From Halopseudomonas sp002296055 (GTDB lineage Bacteria > Pseudomonadota > Gammaproteobacteria > Pseudomonadales > Pseudomonadaceae), in NCBI RefSeq assembly GCF_050876985.1, contig NZ_JBPAPP010000002.1: 64,000 nucleotides of DNA. One strand, given 5' to 3'. The notes beneath the pieces were generated by a model. The model saw only the letters and a program-made list of their open reading frames with translations, had not been told where the DNA came from and did not search any database. This document shows, piece after piece, positions 18,695-27,762 of the stretch (position 1 is its first letter; every line of letters begins with the position of its first letter). The position numbers were made by a program, and so were the translations under genes.

Positions 18695-20707
18695 CTAATC
18701 TAGGGCCTGGCTAGGCGCAGGTGGGCGGCGCCTGGGCAAGGATCGCAGCAGCGTCTGCAGGGCAGGCTTCAGTTGAGCCTGCGCTTCACCCGGCTGACGC
18801 TGCGCATAGCTCTGCTCTATAAAACGATCAAAAAAGCCGTCGATGGCCGCGCGCTGCTGCGGCAACGCCTGTCGCAGACGCGCCTGCCAATCCCGCGGCC
18901 CCTCACCCGCGCGTACGCCAAGACCCAGTTTGCCCAGGCGCTGATCCAGCCGTTGCCAGGCCAGTTGCGCAGGCGAACCGGACAGGCGCCGAGGCCGCAG
19001 CCAGATCAGTGCCTGCACCACCATGACCAGACCAACCAACGACAGCACCACTACACCGATGCGCCGCCAGTCAGCGGTGCCCAGCCAACGCTTAAACAGC
19101 GCCAACTGCTCTTCGGACTGAAAGTTGAGCACCCGCAGCTGCCACTGGTAGTTGATGTCGTCCCACGTCAGACGCAAGTTATTGACCCAGCTGATATCGC
19201 GATAGCGCGAGCCGGCCAACGGCGCATCCGCCAGAAAGCTGCCCTCCTCGCGCATGGCCTCTTCAAGCCCGCGCTCGATACGGCTTGGGGCCACCTGAAA
19301 GGTCGGATCAAAGGACTGCCAGCCCTGCCCCGGCAGCCACGCCTCAATCCAGGCGTGGGCATCAAACTGATGGACCAGCAGATAACCACCGCGGGGGTTC
19401 AGTTCGCCGCCCTGATAGCCGGTCACCACCCGGGCGGGAATGCCGGCGGCGCGGAGCACAAAGGTCATGGCGCCAGCATAGTGCTCGCAAAAGCCGCGCC
19501 GGGTATCAAACAGAAACTCGTCATTGCTGTGCCTGCCCAGGGTGGGCGGACGCAGAGTGTAATGGTACGGCTGCTGGTTGAAATGCCGCAGCAATGCATT
19601 CACCAACTCGGCGTCAGAGTCGTAACGCTGGCGCAGCTCCGCGGCCCAGGCGCGGCTGCGCGGGTCACTGTCCTCTGGCAGTTGCAACAGGCGCTGACGC
19701 TCGTCGTCCGGCAGGCCGTCACGCTGACGCTGGACGCGCTCATAGGCGGTAGCCGTATAGCCGAAGGTGCTGCTCAGCGGGCGCTTGGCACGCAGGGTAT
19801 CGTCACCCATTGCGCGTAGTTCAGGACTATCCGAGACACTCCCTGGCAGGCTGTAAAGCCAGTTGCGGCCTGTGGGCTGTGCGACAACCTGGTACTCCAG
19901 CGCAGCGCCACTGCGCTCCACAGCCTGCGGCTGGCGCCCCTCCAGCAGACGGTCCTGCGACCACACCCGGCCATCAAAGCGGCTAAGGGTCATAGCGCGC
20001 CAGTAGAGCCTGCTGGGCGGCGGGATATCCCCCTCAAAGCTCGCCCGAAACGCCAGTTCAGGGGACTGCGCCAAATTGGCAATATCCGCCGGCGCCATGG
20101 TGTCAGACAGCCCGGTGCGACTCTCGGAGCTGGGCAGGTTAATCGTCCACAGCGGCGCCAGCCGAGGAAAGAACAGAAACATCAGCAGCATCAACGGCAG
20201 CGCCTGCAGCAACATGGCTGCCGCGCTGCGCAGCGCGCGCCAAGGGTCATTGCGCGCAGGGCTTTGCTGTAGGCCGATCAGCGCCGCCACCAGCACCACA
20301 GCGCCCACGCACTGATAGAGCGTCAGGGGAATACCCTGATCAAACAGAAAGGCCGTAGCCAGAATAAAGAAGCCCAGGTAGATAACCACCAGCGCATCAC
20401 GCGGGTTACGCATCTCCAACAGCTTGAGCATGAACAGCAACAACAGCAGCATCACGGTGGCGTCGAGGCCGATCAGCGTGCCCTGGGTAAAGAACACCGC
20501 AACCCCAGTCAGCAGCAGCCCACCGGCCCGCAGGATGCGCCCAGGATAACCCCAGCGCATGCGCTGAATCTGCACGCGCCAGGCCGCGCAACCAAGCCAG
20601 AGCAGGGCTACCCACCAAGGCAGGCGCGGCAAATGCGGCAGCAGCACCACAACTTGGGCCCCCAAAAGCCAGGCCAACGCATTACGCGGAATCAGTGCCG
20701 TGCTCAC
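18695..20707 (-). CDS. tgpA: TgpA-like transglutaminase, membrane bound
   Basis: A 670-residue protein with a cluster of N-terminal membrane helices (DUF3488 region), a periplasmic transglutaminase-like domain and a further C-terminal helix followed by a DUF4129-type cytoplasmic tail. The catalytic triad is visible: Cys in RRGFCEHYAGAM near residue 404, His in FDAHAWIEAW near 452 and Asp in WQSFDPT about 13 residues later. P. aeruginosa TgpA, the prototype, is reported to be essential, and the true substrate is unknown. The start is GTG, overlapping the upstream DUF58 stop as GTGA, with GGAGG eight bases before it; the longer frame is less likely. Last gene of a moxR-DUF58-tgpA operon. Confidence 0.88.
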   Translation of the reverse strand: MSTALIPRNALAWLLGAQVVVLLPHLPRLPWWVALLWLGCAAWRVQIQRMRWGYPGRILRAGGLLLTGVAVFFTQGTLIGLDATVMLLLLLFMLKLLEMRNPRDALVVIYLGFFILATAFLFDQGIPLTLYQCVGAVVLVAALIGLQQSPARNDPWRALRSAAAMLLQALPLMLLMFLFFPRLAPLWTINLPSSESRTGLSDTMAPADIANLAQSPELAFRASFEGDIPPPSRLYWRAMTLSRFDGRVWSQDRLLEGRQPQAVERSGAALEYQVVAQPTGRNWLYSLPGSVSDSPELRAMGDDTLRAKRPLSSTFGYTATAYERVQRQRDGLPDDERQRLLQLPEDSDPRSRAWAAELRQRYDSDAELVNALLRHFNQQPYHYTLRPPTLGRHSNDEFLFDTRRGFCEHYAGAMTFVLRAAGIPARVVTGYQGGELNPRGGYLLVHQFDAHAWIEAWLPGQGWQSFDPTFQVAPSRIERGLEEAMREEGSFLADAPLAGSRYRDISWVNNLRLTWDDINYQWQLRVLNFQSEEQLALFKRWLGTADWRRIGVVVLSLVGLVMVVQALIWLRPRRLSGSPAQLAWQRLDQRLGKLGLGVRAGEGPRDWQARLRQALPQQRAAIDGFFDRFIEQSYAQRQPGEAQAQLKPALQTLLRSLPRRRPPAPSQALD

Positions 20708-21678
20708 GCTCGCGCCTCCAGGCCATAGATTGCCAGCGCTCGCAGACAAACCTCACGGTGGCTATCGCCCTGTGCCGGCTCGATACGTACACCCGGCAAG
20801 CTCAGGCCGTAGGGGCGCTGCTCACGCTCCATCTCCAGCACCCAGCCGGTCAGAATGCCCAAGCGCTCTTCCAGGTCGCGGCCGGCAGCGGCGGCCAGAT
20901 CCAGCCACAGGCTTTGCTGCTGTGGCTCGGCAAATACCTTGCTATGCAGCCCCTGGCCGCGAGACCAGGCGCGCCAATCGAGGCGTCTGCGCGAATCACC
21001 GGGGCGGTAGGCACGCAGCCCCTGAAAGTCGGCCACCCCTTCCTGCTGTGCATGGGGCTGGTCGCCCTCCTCGCCATCGGGCGCTGCGCCTACCGGGAGC
21101 GGGGCACTGACCGGTTTGGGGTACACCAGTACCTGCCAATCCAGATCAACCAAACTCCAGGCAACAAACCAGCCAAGCGGGTAACGGGTTTCGATGCGCA
21201 AACGCTCCAGCACCAGCCAACCGCGGCGCTCGGTGGGGTGAAACAGCGTCAGCGCCTGCTCGCCACCCGCAGGGACGTCTACCGACACGGCGTCCAGCCC
21301 GGGCCAACGCAATTTAAGCGCCTGGTGCTCGCGGCGCTCTGAGCGCAGTGTCAGCCCCAGCGGCACCTCCTCACCGGCAAACACGGCACGCCCGCCGGTA
21401 GCCCGTAACTGCACGGCAGCCAAGTTGCGATAGGTGTGATGCAGGGCAACCCAAAACAGGCTGAGCAAGGTGAAGGTGAGCCCGTACACCAGACTGTTCT
21501 GGTAGTTGATGGCGCCGATCAGCATGATCAGCAGCAACAGCAAAAAGGCCATGCCAGCGCGACTCGGCAAGATAAATATCCGCCGATGGTCCAGCCGTAG
21601 AGAGCGGGCTGGCGGGATCCTGCGACGCAGCCAGCCTTGATGCCAGCGCCGTGCCCTGGCGCGGATGGCGGTAGTCAC
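20704..21678 (-). CDS. DUF58 domain protein of the MoxR operon
   Basis: A 324-residue protein with two adjacent N-terminal membrane helices (about residues 37-80, GMAFLLLLLIMLIGAINYQNSL) and a DUF58 domain. The conserved FQGLRAYRPGDSRRRLDWRAWSR motif is present. DUF58 proteins resemble von Willebrand A-fold proteins and accompany MoxR ATPases, probably as adaptors, in envelope stress or metalloenzyme assembly. It overlaps moxR by ATGA upstream and tgpA by GTGA downstream, so all three are translationally coupled. Confidence 0.87.
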   Translation of the reverse strand: MTTAIRARARRWHQGWLRRRIPPARSLRLDHRRIFILPSRAGMAFLLLLLIMLIGAINYQNSLVYGLTFTLLSLFWVALHHTYRNLAAVQLRATGGRAVFAGEEVPLGLTLRSERREHQALKLRWPGLDAVSVDVPAGGEQALTLFHPTERRGWLVLERLRIETRYPLGWFVAWSLVDLDWQVLVYPKPVSAPLPVGAAPDGEEGDQPHAQQEGVADFQGLRAYRPGDSRRRLDWRAWSRGQGLHSKVFAEPQQQSLWLDLAAAAGRDLEERLGILTGWVLEMEREQRPYGLSLPGVRIEPAQGDSHREVCLRALAIYGLEARA

Positions 21679-22592
21679 ACCGGCGACACCTCGTTAAGCA
21701 GCCAGCGCGCCAGGCTGTCACCGCCATGGCCGGTCGGGTCGTTAGTGGCACGCAAGCGGTGGCTGACAACGGCGGGCAGCACCGCCTGCACGTCTTCAGG
21801 AATCACGTAATGGCGTTGTTCCAGCAGGGCCCAGGCCCGTGCCGCCGCCAGCAAGCCCAGGCTGGCGCGCGGAGACAGTCCCCAGGCGCAGCTGTCGCTG
21901 TTACGGGTGTGGTTGACCAGGCGCAGAATGTAATCGACCAACGCCTCGCTGGCGGTCACCTGCGGCACCTGCGCCTGCAGCGCACGCAACTGTTCATGCC
22001 CCAATATCGGCTCAACCGCGTCAAGGCGAGTACGGCGCTCGGCTCCCATCAGCAGATTTTTTTCCGCAGCCTCGCTCGGATAGCCGAGCGACAGACGCAT
22101 GAGAAAGCGGTCGAGCTGGGACTCAGGCAGCGCAAAGGTGCCGGACTGCGATACCGGGTTCTGCGTGGCGATCACAAAGAAGGGATCGGGTAGTTGGCGG
22201 GTCGCCCCGTCCACCGTTACCTGCCCCTCTTCCATCGCCTCCAGGAGTGCGCTCTGGCTTTTGGGTGTGGCGCGGTTGATCTCGTCAGCGAGAATCAGCT
22301 CGGCAAAGATAGGCCCCGGATGAAAAACAAACTGGGCGCTGTTGCGATCAAACACCGAGGTGCCGAGGATATCGCCGGGCAGCAAATCGCTGGTGAACTG
22401 AATACGCTGATAGCTCATGCCCAGCACCCTGGCTAGCCCTTGCGACAGCGTGGTCTTGCCCATGCCCGGCAAATCCTCGATCAGCAAGTGCCCCTTGGCC
22501 AGAATGCATGCCAGTGCCAGCTTGATCGAATGGGACTTGCCCAGCAGTACCTTGTCTATCGCGTCCTGCGCCGCGCTTAACGCATCCTTCAT
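21675..22592 (-). CDS. MoxR-type AAA ATPase
   Basis: A 305-residue MoxR-family AAA+ ATPase, thought to act as a chaperone or assembly factor with its DUF58 and transglutaminase partners. Visible motifs are Walker A GMGKTT near residue 47, Walker B ILADEINRA, sensor ATQNPVSQSGTF, and the arginine-containing ESQLDRFLMRL. The ATG is chosen because AGAGG lies five bases upstream; a GTG two codons earlier is equally possible. First gene of the operon, with a 119-base gap to the divergent esterase gene that must hold its promoter. Confidence 0.9.
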   Translation of the reverse strand: MKDALSAAQDAIDKVLLGKSHSIKLALACILAKGHLLIEDLPGMGKTTLSQGLARVLGMSYQRIQFTSDLLPGDILGTSVFDRNSAQFVFHPGPIFAELILADEINRATPKSQSALLEAMEEGQVTVDGATRQLPDPFFVIATQNPVSQSGTFALPESQLDRFLMRLSLGYPSEAAEKNLLMGAERRTRLDAVEPILGHEQLRALQAQVPQVTASEALVDYILRLVNHTRNSDSCAWGLSPRASLGLLAAARAWALLEQRHYVIPEDVQAVLPAVVSHRLRATNDPTGHGGDSLARWLLNEVSPV

Positions 22593-22711
22593 GCTCACCT
22601 CTTCTCCGGGCTACCATGCCATGGTAGGTGCAAGCGCTGCTGCGCGAAAGACAAACGCAATAGCTTGTAACAGCCTATACGCTGCTCATCATGCGAATTT
22701 GAGGGGGTTCC

Positions 22712-23614
22712 ATGCGGTTACTGCGCACTCTGTCGGTGCTGCTCACGATGTTGCTGGGCGGCTGCTCAGCCCTAGCACCGGTCAACTGGCTGGTGCCGAG
22801 CAGCGGCTACAACACCCTTGCGGGCCTCAGCTATGGTGAGCTGCCGCGCCAGCGACTGGACGTTTACCTGCCAGTAAAGTTGAAACCGGACGCCCCCGTA
22901 GTGGTGTTCTATTACGGTGGCAGTTGGCGCAACGGCGAGCGCGCTGACTATCGGTTTGTCGGGCAGGCGCTGGCCAGTCGCGGCATGATCGCCGTGATCC
23001 CCGACTACCGGCTCTACCCCGAGGTGCGTTACCCGGAGTTTCTGCGCGATAGCGCCAAGGCGCTGGCCTGGACGCAGGCACACCGAGGCGAATGGAGCAG
23101 CCCGAACGGCCCGCTGTTTGTCATGGGCCACAGCGCCGGCGCCTACAACGCGGCCATGCTCGCGCTGGATGATCGCTGGCTGGCGCAGGAGAACCTCTCG
23201 CCCGACATACTCAGCGGTTGGATCGGCCTGGCTGGCCCCTATGATTTTCTACCGATCATCAACCCGGACGTGCAGCCGGTTTTCTATCACCCGCAAACGC
23301 CGGTCGACTCGCAACCGCTAGTCCACGCCAGCGCAAAGAGTCCGCCCGCACTGCTGCTGGCCGGCGCAGACGACGACCTGGTTGATCCGCAACGCAATAC
23401 CCAGCAGTTAACCCAGGCGCTGCAAGCGCAGGACGTTAGCGTCCAGAGTGAGGTGCTGGCTGATCTCGGCCACATAAAGATCCTGCTCACCCTGGCCGCT
23501 CCCTTTCAGCACTGGGCGCCGGTGATCGAGCAGGTTACCTGCTTTGTCAGCGCTCAGGCCGGCGAAGGTTTCTCGCCGCCCTCTTCCTCAGCCTGTAGCG
23601 TCTCCAGCCGGTAA
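22712..23614 (+). CDS. Alpha/beta hydrolase (carboxylesterase-like) lipoprotein
   Basis: A 300-residue lipoprotein with lipobox LLGGCSA (Cys19) and an alpha/beta hydrolase fold. The oxyanion-hole strand VVVFYYGGSW and the nucleophile elbow GHSAGA (Ser near 142) are clear. Asp in GADDDLVDP and His in DLGHIKIL complete the likely triad. The fold is that of esterase/lipase-like BD-FAE enzymes, so it probably cleaves small esters in the periplasm or at the outer membrane. Its last 61 bases overlap the end of the convergent TAXI gene. Confidence 0.82.
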   Translation: MRLLRTLSVLLTMLLGGCSALAPVNWLVPSSGYNTLAGLSYGELPRQRLDVYLPVKLKPDAPVVVFYYGGSWRNGERADYRFVGQALASRGMIAVIPDYRLYPEVRYPEFLRDSAKALAWTQAHRGEWSSPNGPLFVMGHSAGAYNAAMLALDDRWLAQENLSPDILSGWIGLAGPYDFLPIINPDVQPVFYHPQTPVDSQPLVHASAKSPPALLLAGADDDLVDPQRNTQQLTQALQAQDVSVQSEVLADLGHIKILLTLAAPFQHWAPVIEQVTCFVSAQAGEGFSPPSSSACSVSSR

Positions 23615-24906
23615 ATCATGTAGCGCACGTGCAAGTGCAGGCTGTAGAGCTCGTGGGCATAGGAAAGCGGAACATCAACGTGATTCAGCTCCGACTCCAG
23701 CGCTTTCAGCCCCTGAATCTGCTCGGCGTATTGCTGCTTGATCTTGCCGCTGTAGATCAGCTTGTCGATGCGCCGCAGGTGCTCGTACCAGCGGTACACC
23801 CGAGCACGCACGCGCCAGCGATACAGTGGGCCCATGGTCTTGAGTAGCGGAAACATGATGGCGATAAAGGGAATGATCAGCACCACGTAGCGGTCAATAG
23901 CCGAGGCCACCTGAAACGGCAGGTAGCGCTGCAAAAAAGGCATACCCTGGCGGTGGTAGTAGTCTGCCTCCTTGCTCAGCTCGAGCCCCATGGGCTCACC
24001 GGCCGGAAAACGCCCCGGTTTGTCGAGCAGGTTGCCCTCGCGCAGCACCTTGCGCGCGGCCTCCAGCACCACCGCTGTCAGCGCCGGGTGAAAGTCCTGA
24101 TTACCTACCAACATAGCGACCGGCGACAGCAGCTTGGTATCCTGCGGCGGCATGCTGGCCGTAATATTCAATAGCCCTCTGGGCACCTCCAGCGCTTCCA
24201 GAAAGTGAAGCCGTGCGGCGTAGGCATCGGCTTGAGCCAGGTTGACCAGCGACACCTCCGGGTTAGCCGCCAGGCGGGTGACCAGCCGGTTGTCAGCTGG
24301 CAACACCAAGAACGCTGCGTCCAGCTCACCAGCCAGCAGCGCATCGGCGGCTGCGGCACTGCCCATCTTGCGCCACAGGCCGTTGTTCAACAGCTCCAAC
24401 CGCGCACCATCCTGACGCTGCTCAAACAACCCCTTTAATACCGCCCAGGTGCCACTGCCTTCACTGCCCACCGCCACACGCTTGTCCTGCAGATCTGACA
24501 GCTGGGTGATGTTCACGTCTTGACGCTGAAACAACCACAGCGGTTCGTGGTAAAGCGCCGCCAAACCAATCAACTGGCTGCGCTGGGCAGGGGCCAGCAG
24601 CTGTTCAGTACCGCTCTGGATCAGCCCAAGCTGCGCCTCGCCGCTACCGTCGGTAAGCCGTTTCAGGTTGTCCAGCGAGCCCCGGCTGGGGCGTAGCTGC
24701 AGCTCCAAATTCTGCTTGGCCAGCTCCTGCTGCATGGCCAGACCAAACTGATGATAGCTACCGCTTTCGCTGCCGGTGGTCATCACAAGCACCTTGGGCG
24801 GCGCCGGATCAAGAAAGCGAAATAACAACCACACCAGCAAAAGCGCCAGCGGGACGATCCACAGGTTGGTACGTATAAAGAGTCCTATCTGCTTCAGGTT
24901 CTGCAT
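23554..24906 (-). CDS. TAXI family TRAP-type solute-binding protein, membrane anchored
   Basis: A 450-residue protein. An N-terminal membrane helix (about 12-30) leads into a TAXI solute-binding domain (VLVMTTGSESGSYHQFGLAMQQEL, then VAVGSEGSGTWAVLKGL). It is followed by a second membrane segment near 330-350 (YVVLIIPFIAIMFPLL) and a charged cytoplasmic tail with coiled-coil character. Ordinary TAXI proteins work with TRAP permease subunits; none lies in the window, and the C-terminal membrane anchor is unusual for a free binding protein. A sensing or orphan receptor role is possible but not shown. Confidence 0.78.
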   Translation of the reverse strand: MQNLKQIGLFIRTNLWIVPLALLLVWLLFRFLDPAPPKVLVMTTGSESGSYHQFGLAMQQELAKQNLELQLRPSRGSLDNLKRLTDGSGEAQLGLIQSGTEQLLAPAQRSQLIGLAALYHEPLWLFQRQDVNITQLSDLQDKRVAVGSEGSGTWAVLKGLFEQRQDGARLELLNNGLWRKMGSAAAADALLAGELDAAFLVLPADNRLVTRLAANPEVSLVNLAQADAYAARLHFLEALEVPRGLLNITASMPPQDTKLLSPVAMLVGNQDFHPALTAVVLEAARKVLREGNLLDKPGRFPAGEPMGLELSKEADYYHRQGMPFLQRYLPFQVASAIDRYVVLIIPFIAIMFPLLKTMGPLYRWRVRARVYRWYEHLRRIDKLIYSGKIKQQYAEQIQGLKALESELNHVDVPLSYAHELYSLHLHVRYMIYRLETLQAEEEGGEKPSPA

Positions 24907-24969
24907 CCTGCCACTCCAGCAACGAATCGTCCTGACAGTCTAATCGGTGGCCGCGGCAAACGCACCGCG

Positions 24970-25443
24970 CTAGTCGGCCAGCGGCTGCCCAGTCTGATAG
25001 GCAGCAGTGCCCCACAACGGCACTGTGGACAGGCTGTGTTTGAAGCTACCGGTGGTTTCCTTGGTGGAGTAGGACAGATACATCAGCGTCTGGTGCTGGG
25101 GATCGTAAATACGCCGCACCTTCATGGTCTTGAAGAACACACTCTTGGACTGCCTGAAGACAATCTCACCCGAGTCGCTTTGGTCGATCTGCGCGATCAT
25201 CTGCGGCGTTATCTCGCCGGTCTGACGGCAGGAAATAGCGCTGTCGCTTGGGTCTGAAAAACTGAGGTTCGCTTCGATGGAAGCGATATGACAAGTCACG
25301 CCGGGCACCTCTGGGTCGACCAGCGAGTGCAGTTTGATGTCCTTGAGGGTGAACACCCCGAGCGATACATCCCCTACTTCGTTGTTATCCGAGCAGCCTG
25401 CCAGCAGGCCGAGCACACCGGCCAGTACCAGAACCTTCTTCAT
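24970..25443 (-). CDS. creA: CreA family lipoprotein
   Basis: A 157-residue protein with lipobox LLAGCSD near residue 17 and the CreA family core: VSLGVFTLKDIKLHS, PEVPGVTCHIAS, SDSAISCRQTGEI and YLSYSTKETTGSFKHSLSTVPL. The two conserved cysteine positions of the family (TCHIAS and SCRQT) are present. CreA's function is unknown despite its neighbourhood with creBCD in enterobacteria; there are no cre genes here. A GGGAG site five bases upstream supports this ATG over a GTG two codons earlier. Confidence 0.88.
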   Translation of the reverse strand: MKKVLVLAGVLGLLAGCSDNNEVGDVSLGVFTLKDIKLHSLVDPEVPGVTCHIASIEANLSFSDPSDSAISCRQTGEITPQMIAQIDQSDSGEIVFRQSKSVFFKTMKVRRIYDPQHQTLMYLSYSTKETTGSFKHSLSTVPLWGTAAYQTGQPLAD

Positions 25444-25932
25444 TTTCACTCCCTATTTCGGAATATCGACGCACGTACCTTCTCTGAACGGAGAGTGCGG
25501 CGCGTGCCGAGCTTTGACAATTCTTCTTGGGAGGGTTTCATGAAAATAGGCGCTTCGTGAATTGCTGCAGACCCTTAATCGCGGGGGCAAGTAGAAACTG
25601 GGCTTTATGTGCTTGCTTGACAATCAGCCTTTCGCCTTCACGGCGAGCCAAGGGGGGCTGCTTGCCCAGCCCCCCTTAGCGATCCCCCCAGGCACCCGAC
25701 TACGCGGCCCTTCGGGTTCGCTGCGTTGCTCGGCCTGACGGGGAGTCATAAAACTCGTCGCTTCGCTCCTCAGACATCCTATGACTCTTTTTCCCGTCAG
25801 CCCTGCGCTACTCGCCCGCGTAAACGGGACGAAACCCTGTGCACACTCCAGCATCCGTGCCTTCAGCATAAAAAGCAGCCTTCGTGCGGCCAATGGCAGA
25901 CTAGCGCTGGCCAAATAGACCTAGTAGGCGTG
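25444..25932. repeat. Gene-free block with nested inverted repeats
   Basis: No convincing gene is present between creA and ureG. Two strong inverted repeats are visible: an 11-base-pair perfect stem at 25650-25660/25667-25677 (AAGGGGGGCTG with its complement) and a compound stem at 25735-25750/25780-25800. In the compound stem CTGACGGG pairs with CCCGTCAG, and GAGTCATA pairs with TATGACTC, with only five Ts bulged. A 96-codon minus-strand frame runs through the block, but its translation looks like the recurrent spurious frames seen in interspersed intergenic repeats of pseudomonads. Treated as a repeat element rather than a gene. Confidence 0.55.
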
Positions 25933-26571
25933 TTACTGACCGACAGCTTCGCTCGGCGGAGCCTTCAGCATGCCTTGGGCGGCGATGAACTCGATGATCT
26001 GCTCTACGCCCTGACCGCTCTTGAGGTTGGAGAATACGAACGGACGCTCGCCGCGCATCTTCTTGGCGTCGCGGTCCATCACGTCCAGATCGGCACCCAC
26101 CAGCGGTGCCAGGTCGGTCTTGTTGATGATCAGCAGGTCAGAACGGGTAATGCCCGGGCCGCCCTTGCGCGGAATCTTGTCGCCAGCGGAAACGTCGATC
26201 ACGTAGAGGGTCAGGTCAGACAGCTCCGGGCTGAAGGTCGCGGCCAGGTTATCGCCGCCGCTTTCTACCAGCACCAGTTCCATTTCCGGGAAGCGCTCCT
26301 GCAGCTCGGCAACCGCCGCCAGGTTCATGGACGCGTCTTCACGAATCGCGGTGTGCGGGCAGCCGCCGGTTTCTACACCAAGGATGCGGTCTTCCGGCAG
26401 AGCCTGGTGGCGCAGCAGAAAATCAGCGTCTTCACGGGTGTAGATGTCGTTGGTGATTACGCCCAGGTTGTAGTGCGGATACAGGCGCTCGCAGAGGGTG
26501 CGAACCAGCGCGGTCTTGCCGGACCCGACCGGTCCGCCGATGCCTACCCGCAGTGCAGGTCTGGAAGTCAT
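25933..26571 (-). CDS. ureG: Urease accessory GTPase UreG
   Basis: A 212-residue SIMIBI-class GTPase that drives nickel delivery to urease. The P-loop GPVGSGKTAL lies near residues 13-22. The nickel-binding Cys-Pro-His motif is present in GVETGGCPHTAIRED, and the guanine-specificity motif NKTDLAPLVGAD is intact. UreG works with UreF and UreD on apo-urease and receives nickel from UreE. It is the last gene of the urease operon, 13 bases after ureF. Confidence 0.96.
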   Translation of the reverse strand: MTSRPALRVGIGGPVGSGKTALVRTLCERLYPHYNLGVITNDIYTREDADFLLRHQALPEDRILGVETGGCPHTAIREDASMNLAAVAELQERFPEMELVLVESGGDNLAATFSPELSDLTLYVIDVSAGDKIPRKGGPGITRSDLLIINKTDLAPLVGADLDVMDRDAKKMRGERPFVFSNLKSGQGVEQIIEFIAAQGMLKAPPSEAVGQ

Positions 26572-26584
26572 GTGTCAGTGCTCC

Positions 26585-27274
26585 TTATGATCGAAACAAT
26601 CGGGTGTATTGATGTTCATGGCGGGCGCTGGCAAAGGCCAGGCCCGGTAATCCTGCGCCGAGGTCATCGGCGGACAATGTGGCGGCGGTATCCACCACCG
26701 CCGGCAGATCGGGCAACATGCGATCCAGCAGTCGCTGGGCATCGGTCTGCCCGAGCGGAATCAGCTTGGTGGCGGCACCAGTCTGGTTTTCCAGCCAGCT
26801 CCAGAGCGCACCCAGTGCCAACGCACGGGCGCCGGTCTGCCAGTGCTGCCCGGCCATAGCCAAAGCAGTCATCAGCGCGATTGGCTCGCCCTGCGGCCAC
26901 TCAATCGCCGCCGGTACCGCCAGCGACTTGAGCAGGCGCAGCAGCGCCCCGCCCTGCTGGCTGTCCTCCAGATAAAGCTCAGCGGTTTCCCGGTTGGCCA
27001 GCAGCCAGTCATTCCAGGAAAACAGCGCGCCTTCATCGTCACGCTCCAGCGCGTCGTACTGGCGCAGCAACAGCGGAATATCCAGCCGCGCCAGCGAGTG
27101 ACCCAGCAAACCGCCCAACCAGTGCGCGGCGCTGTCGATGTCGCTCACCCAGTTCTGCTCGATGGCGTACTCCAACCCTTGTGAATAGGCGTAGGCACCA
27201 ATCGGCAGTGCCGGACTGGCCAACTGCAGCACGCGCAGCAGGGCCAGATCGGCGACCGGGTTCAGCTCAGTCAT
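26585..27274 (-). CDS. ureF: Urease accessory protein UreF
   Basis: A 229-residue all-helical accessory protein that bridges UreD and UreG in the urease activation complex. The N-terminus (LLRVLQLASPALPIGAYAYSQ) and the C-terminal GLAFASARHEHQYTRLFRS are typical. The ATG chosen begins inside the end of ureE; another ATG lies two codons upstream, and the far longer open frame has no support. It carries nothing unusual. Confidence 0.94.
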   Translation of the reverse strand: MTELNPVADLALLRVLQLASPALPIGAYAYSQGLEYAIEQNWVSDIDSAAHWLGGLLGHSLARLDIPLLLRQYDALERDDEGALFSWNDWLLANRETAELYLEDSQQGGALLRLLKSLAVPAAIEWPQGEPIALMTALAMAGQHWQTGARALALGALWSWLENQTGAATKLIPLGQTDAQRLLDRMLPDLPAVVDTAATLSADDLGAGLPGLAFASARHEHQYTRLFRS

Positions 27275-27752
27275 GGGCATGGCCTGCCAGTCGCAGCAGC
27301 GGCGCAGCGGGTGTCGCGACGCTGTGACTGTGGTTGTGATACGCGCCCTTCTCCGGGTTGAACGGCGCGGTGATCTGATCAACCTCCAGCCCGAAGCCAA
27401 CCAGCATGGCGTCCAGCACGTGATCGCACTGGTAACGCAGCTCGGTGGCGTGCACCTCCAGCGCCACGTGGCGGTTGCCCATGTGGTAGGCCGCGCGGGC
27501 CAGTTTCAGGGTGTCGTCACAGACGACGCGCGAGAGTTTCTCCGGCGCAGCCGCAATCATCAGCACGCTGCCATCCAGGCACTGCAAGCGATCGCCCTGC
27601 GCCAGCACGCGGCCACGGGGCAGAAACAGACCGACGTCCTCACCCGCTACCGTTTTGGCGCGCAGGCGGCTGCGGGTGCGCAGCTCGTAGGTCAGTTCCA
27701 GTACGTGGTCATGGGGGCCGGACTCTTCCAGCCAGGCATGACATTCCAGCAT
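27267..27752 (-). CDS. ureE: Urease accessory metallochaperone UreE
   Basis: A 161-residue nickel chaperone. The N-terminal peptide-binding domain begins LECHAWLEESGPHDHVLELTYELR; the metal-binding domain carries AYHMGNRHVALE with the dimer-interface His. The C-terminus is moderately histidine-rich (YHNHSHS, then GHAHD), enough to bind nickel but without the long polyhistidine tail of Klebsiella UreE. AGGAGAG six bases upstream fixes the start within a longer frame. It overlaps ureF. Confidence 0.95.
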   Translation of the reverse strand: MLECHAWLEESGPHDHVLELTYELRTRSRLRAKTVAGEDVGLFLPRGRVLAQGDRLQCLDGSVLMIAAAPEKLSRVVCDDTLKLARAAYHMGNRHVALEVHATELRYQCDHVLDAMLVGFGLEVDQITAPFNPEKGAYHNHSHSVATPAAPLLRLAGHAHD

Positions 27753-27762
27753 CGTGCTCTCC

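Noticed and set aside
25624..25914. 96-codon minus-strand open frame in the gap before ureG
   Set aside because: It spans the inverted repeats, shows no domain or ribosome-binding site, and its translation resembles recurrent spurious frames in intergenic repeats.
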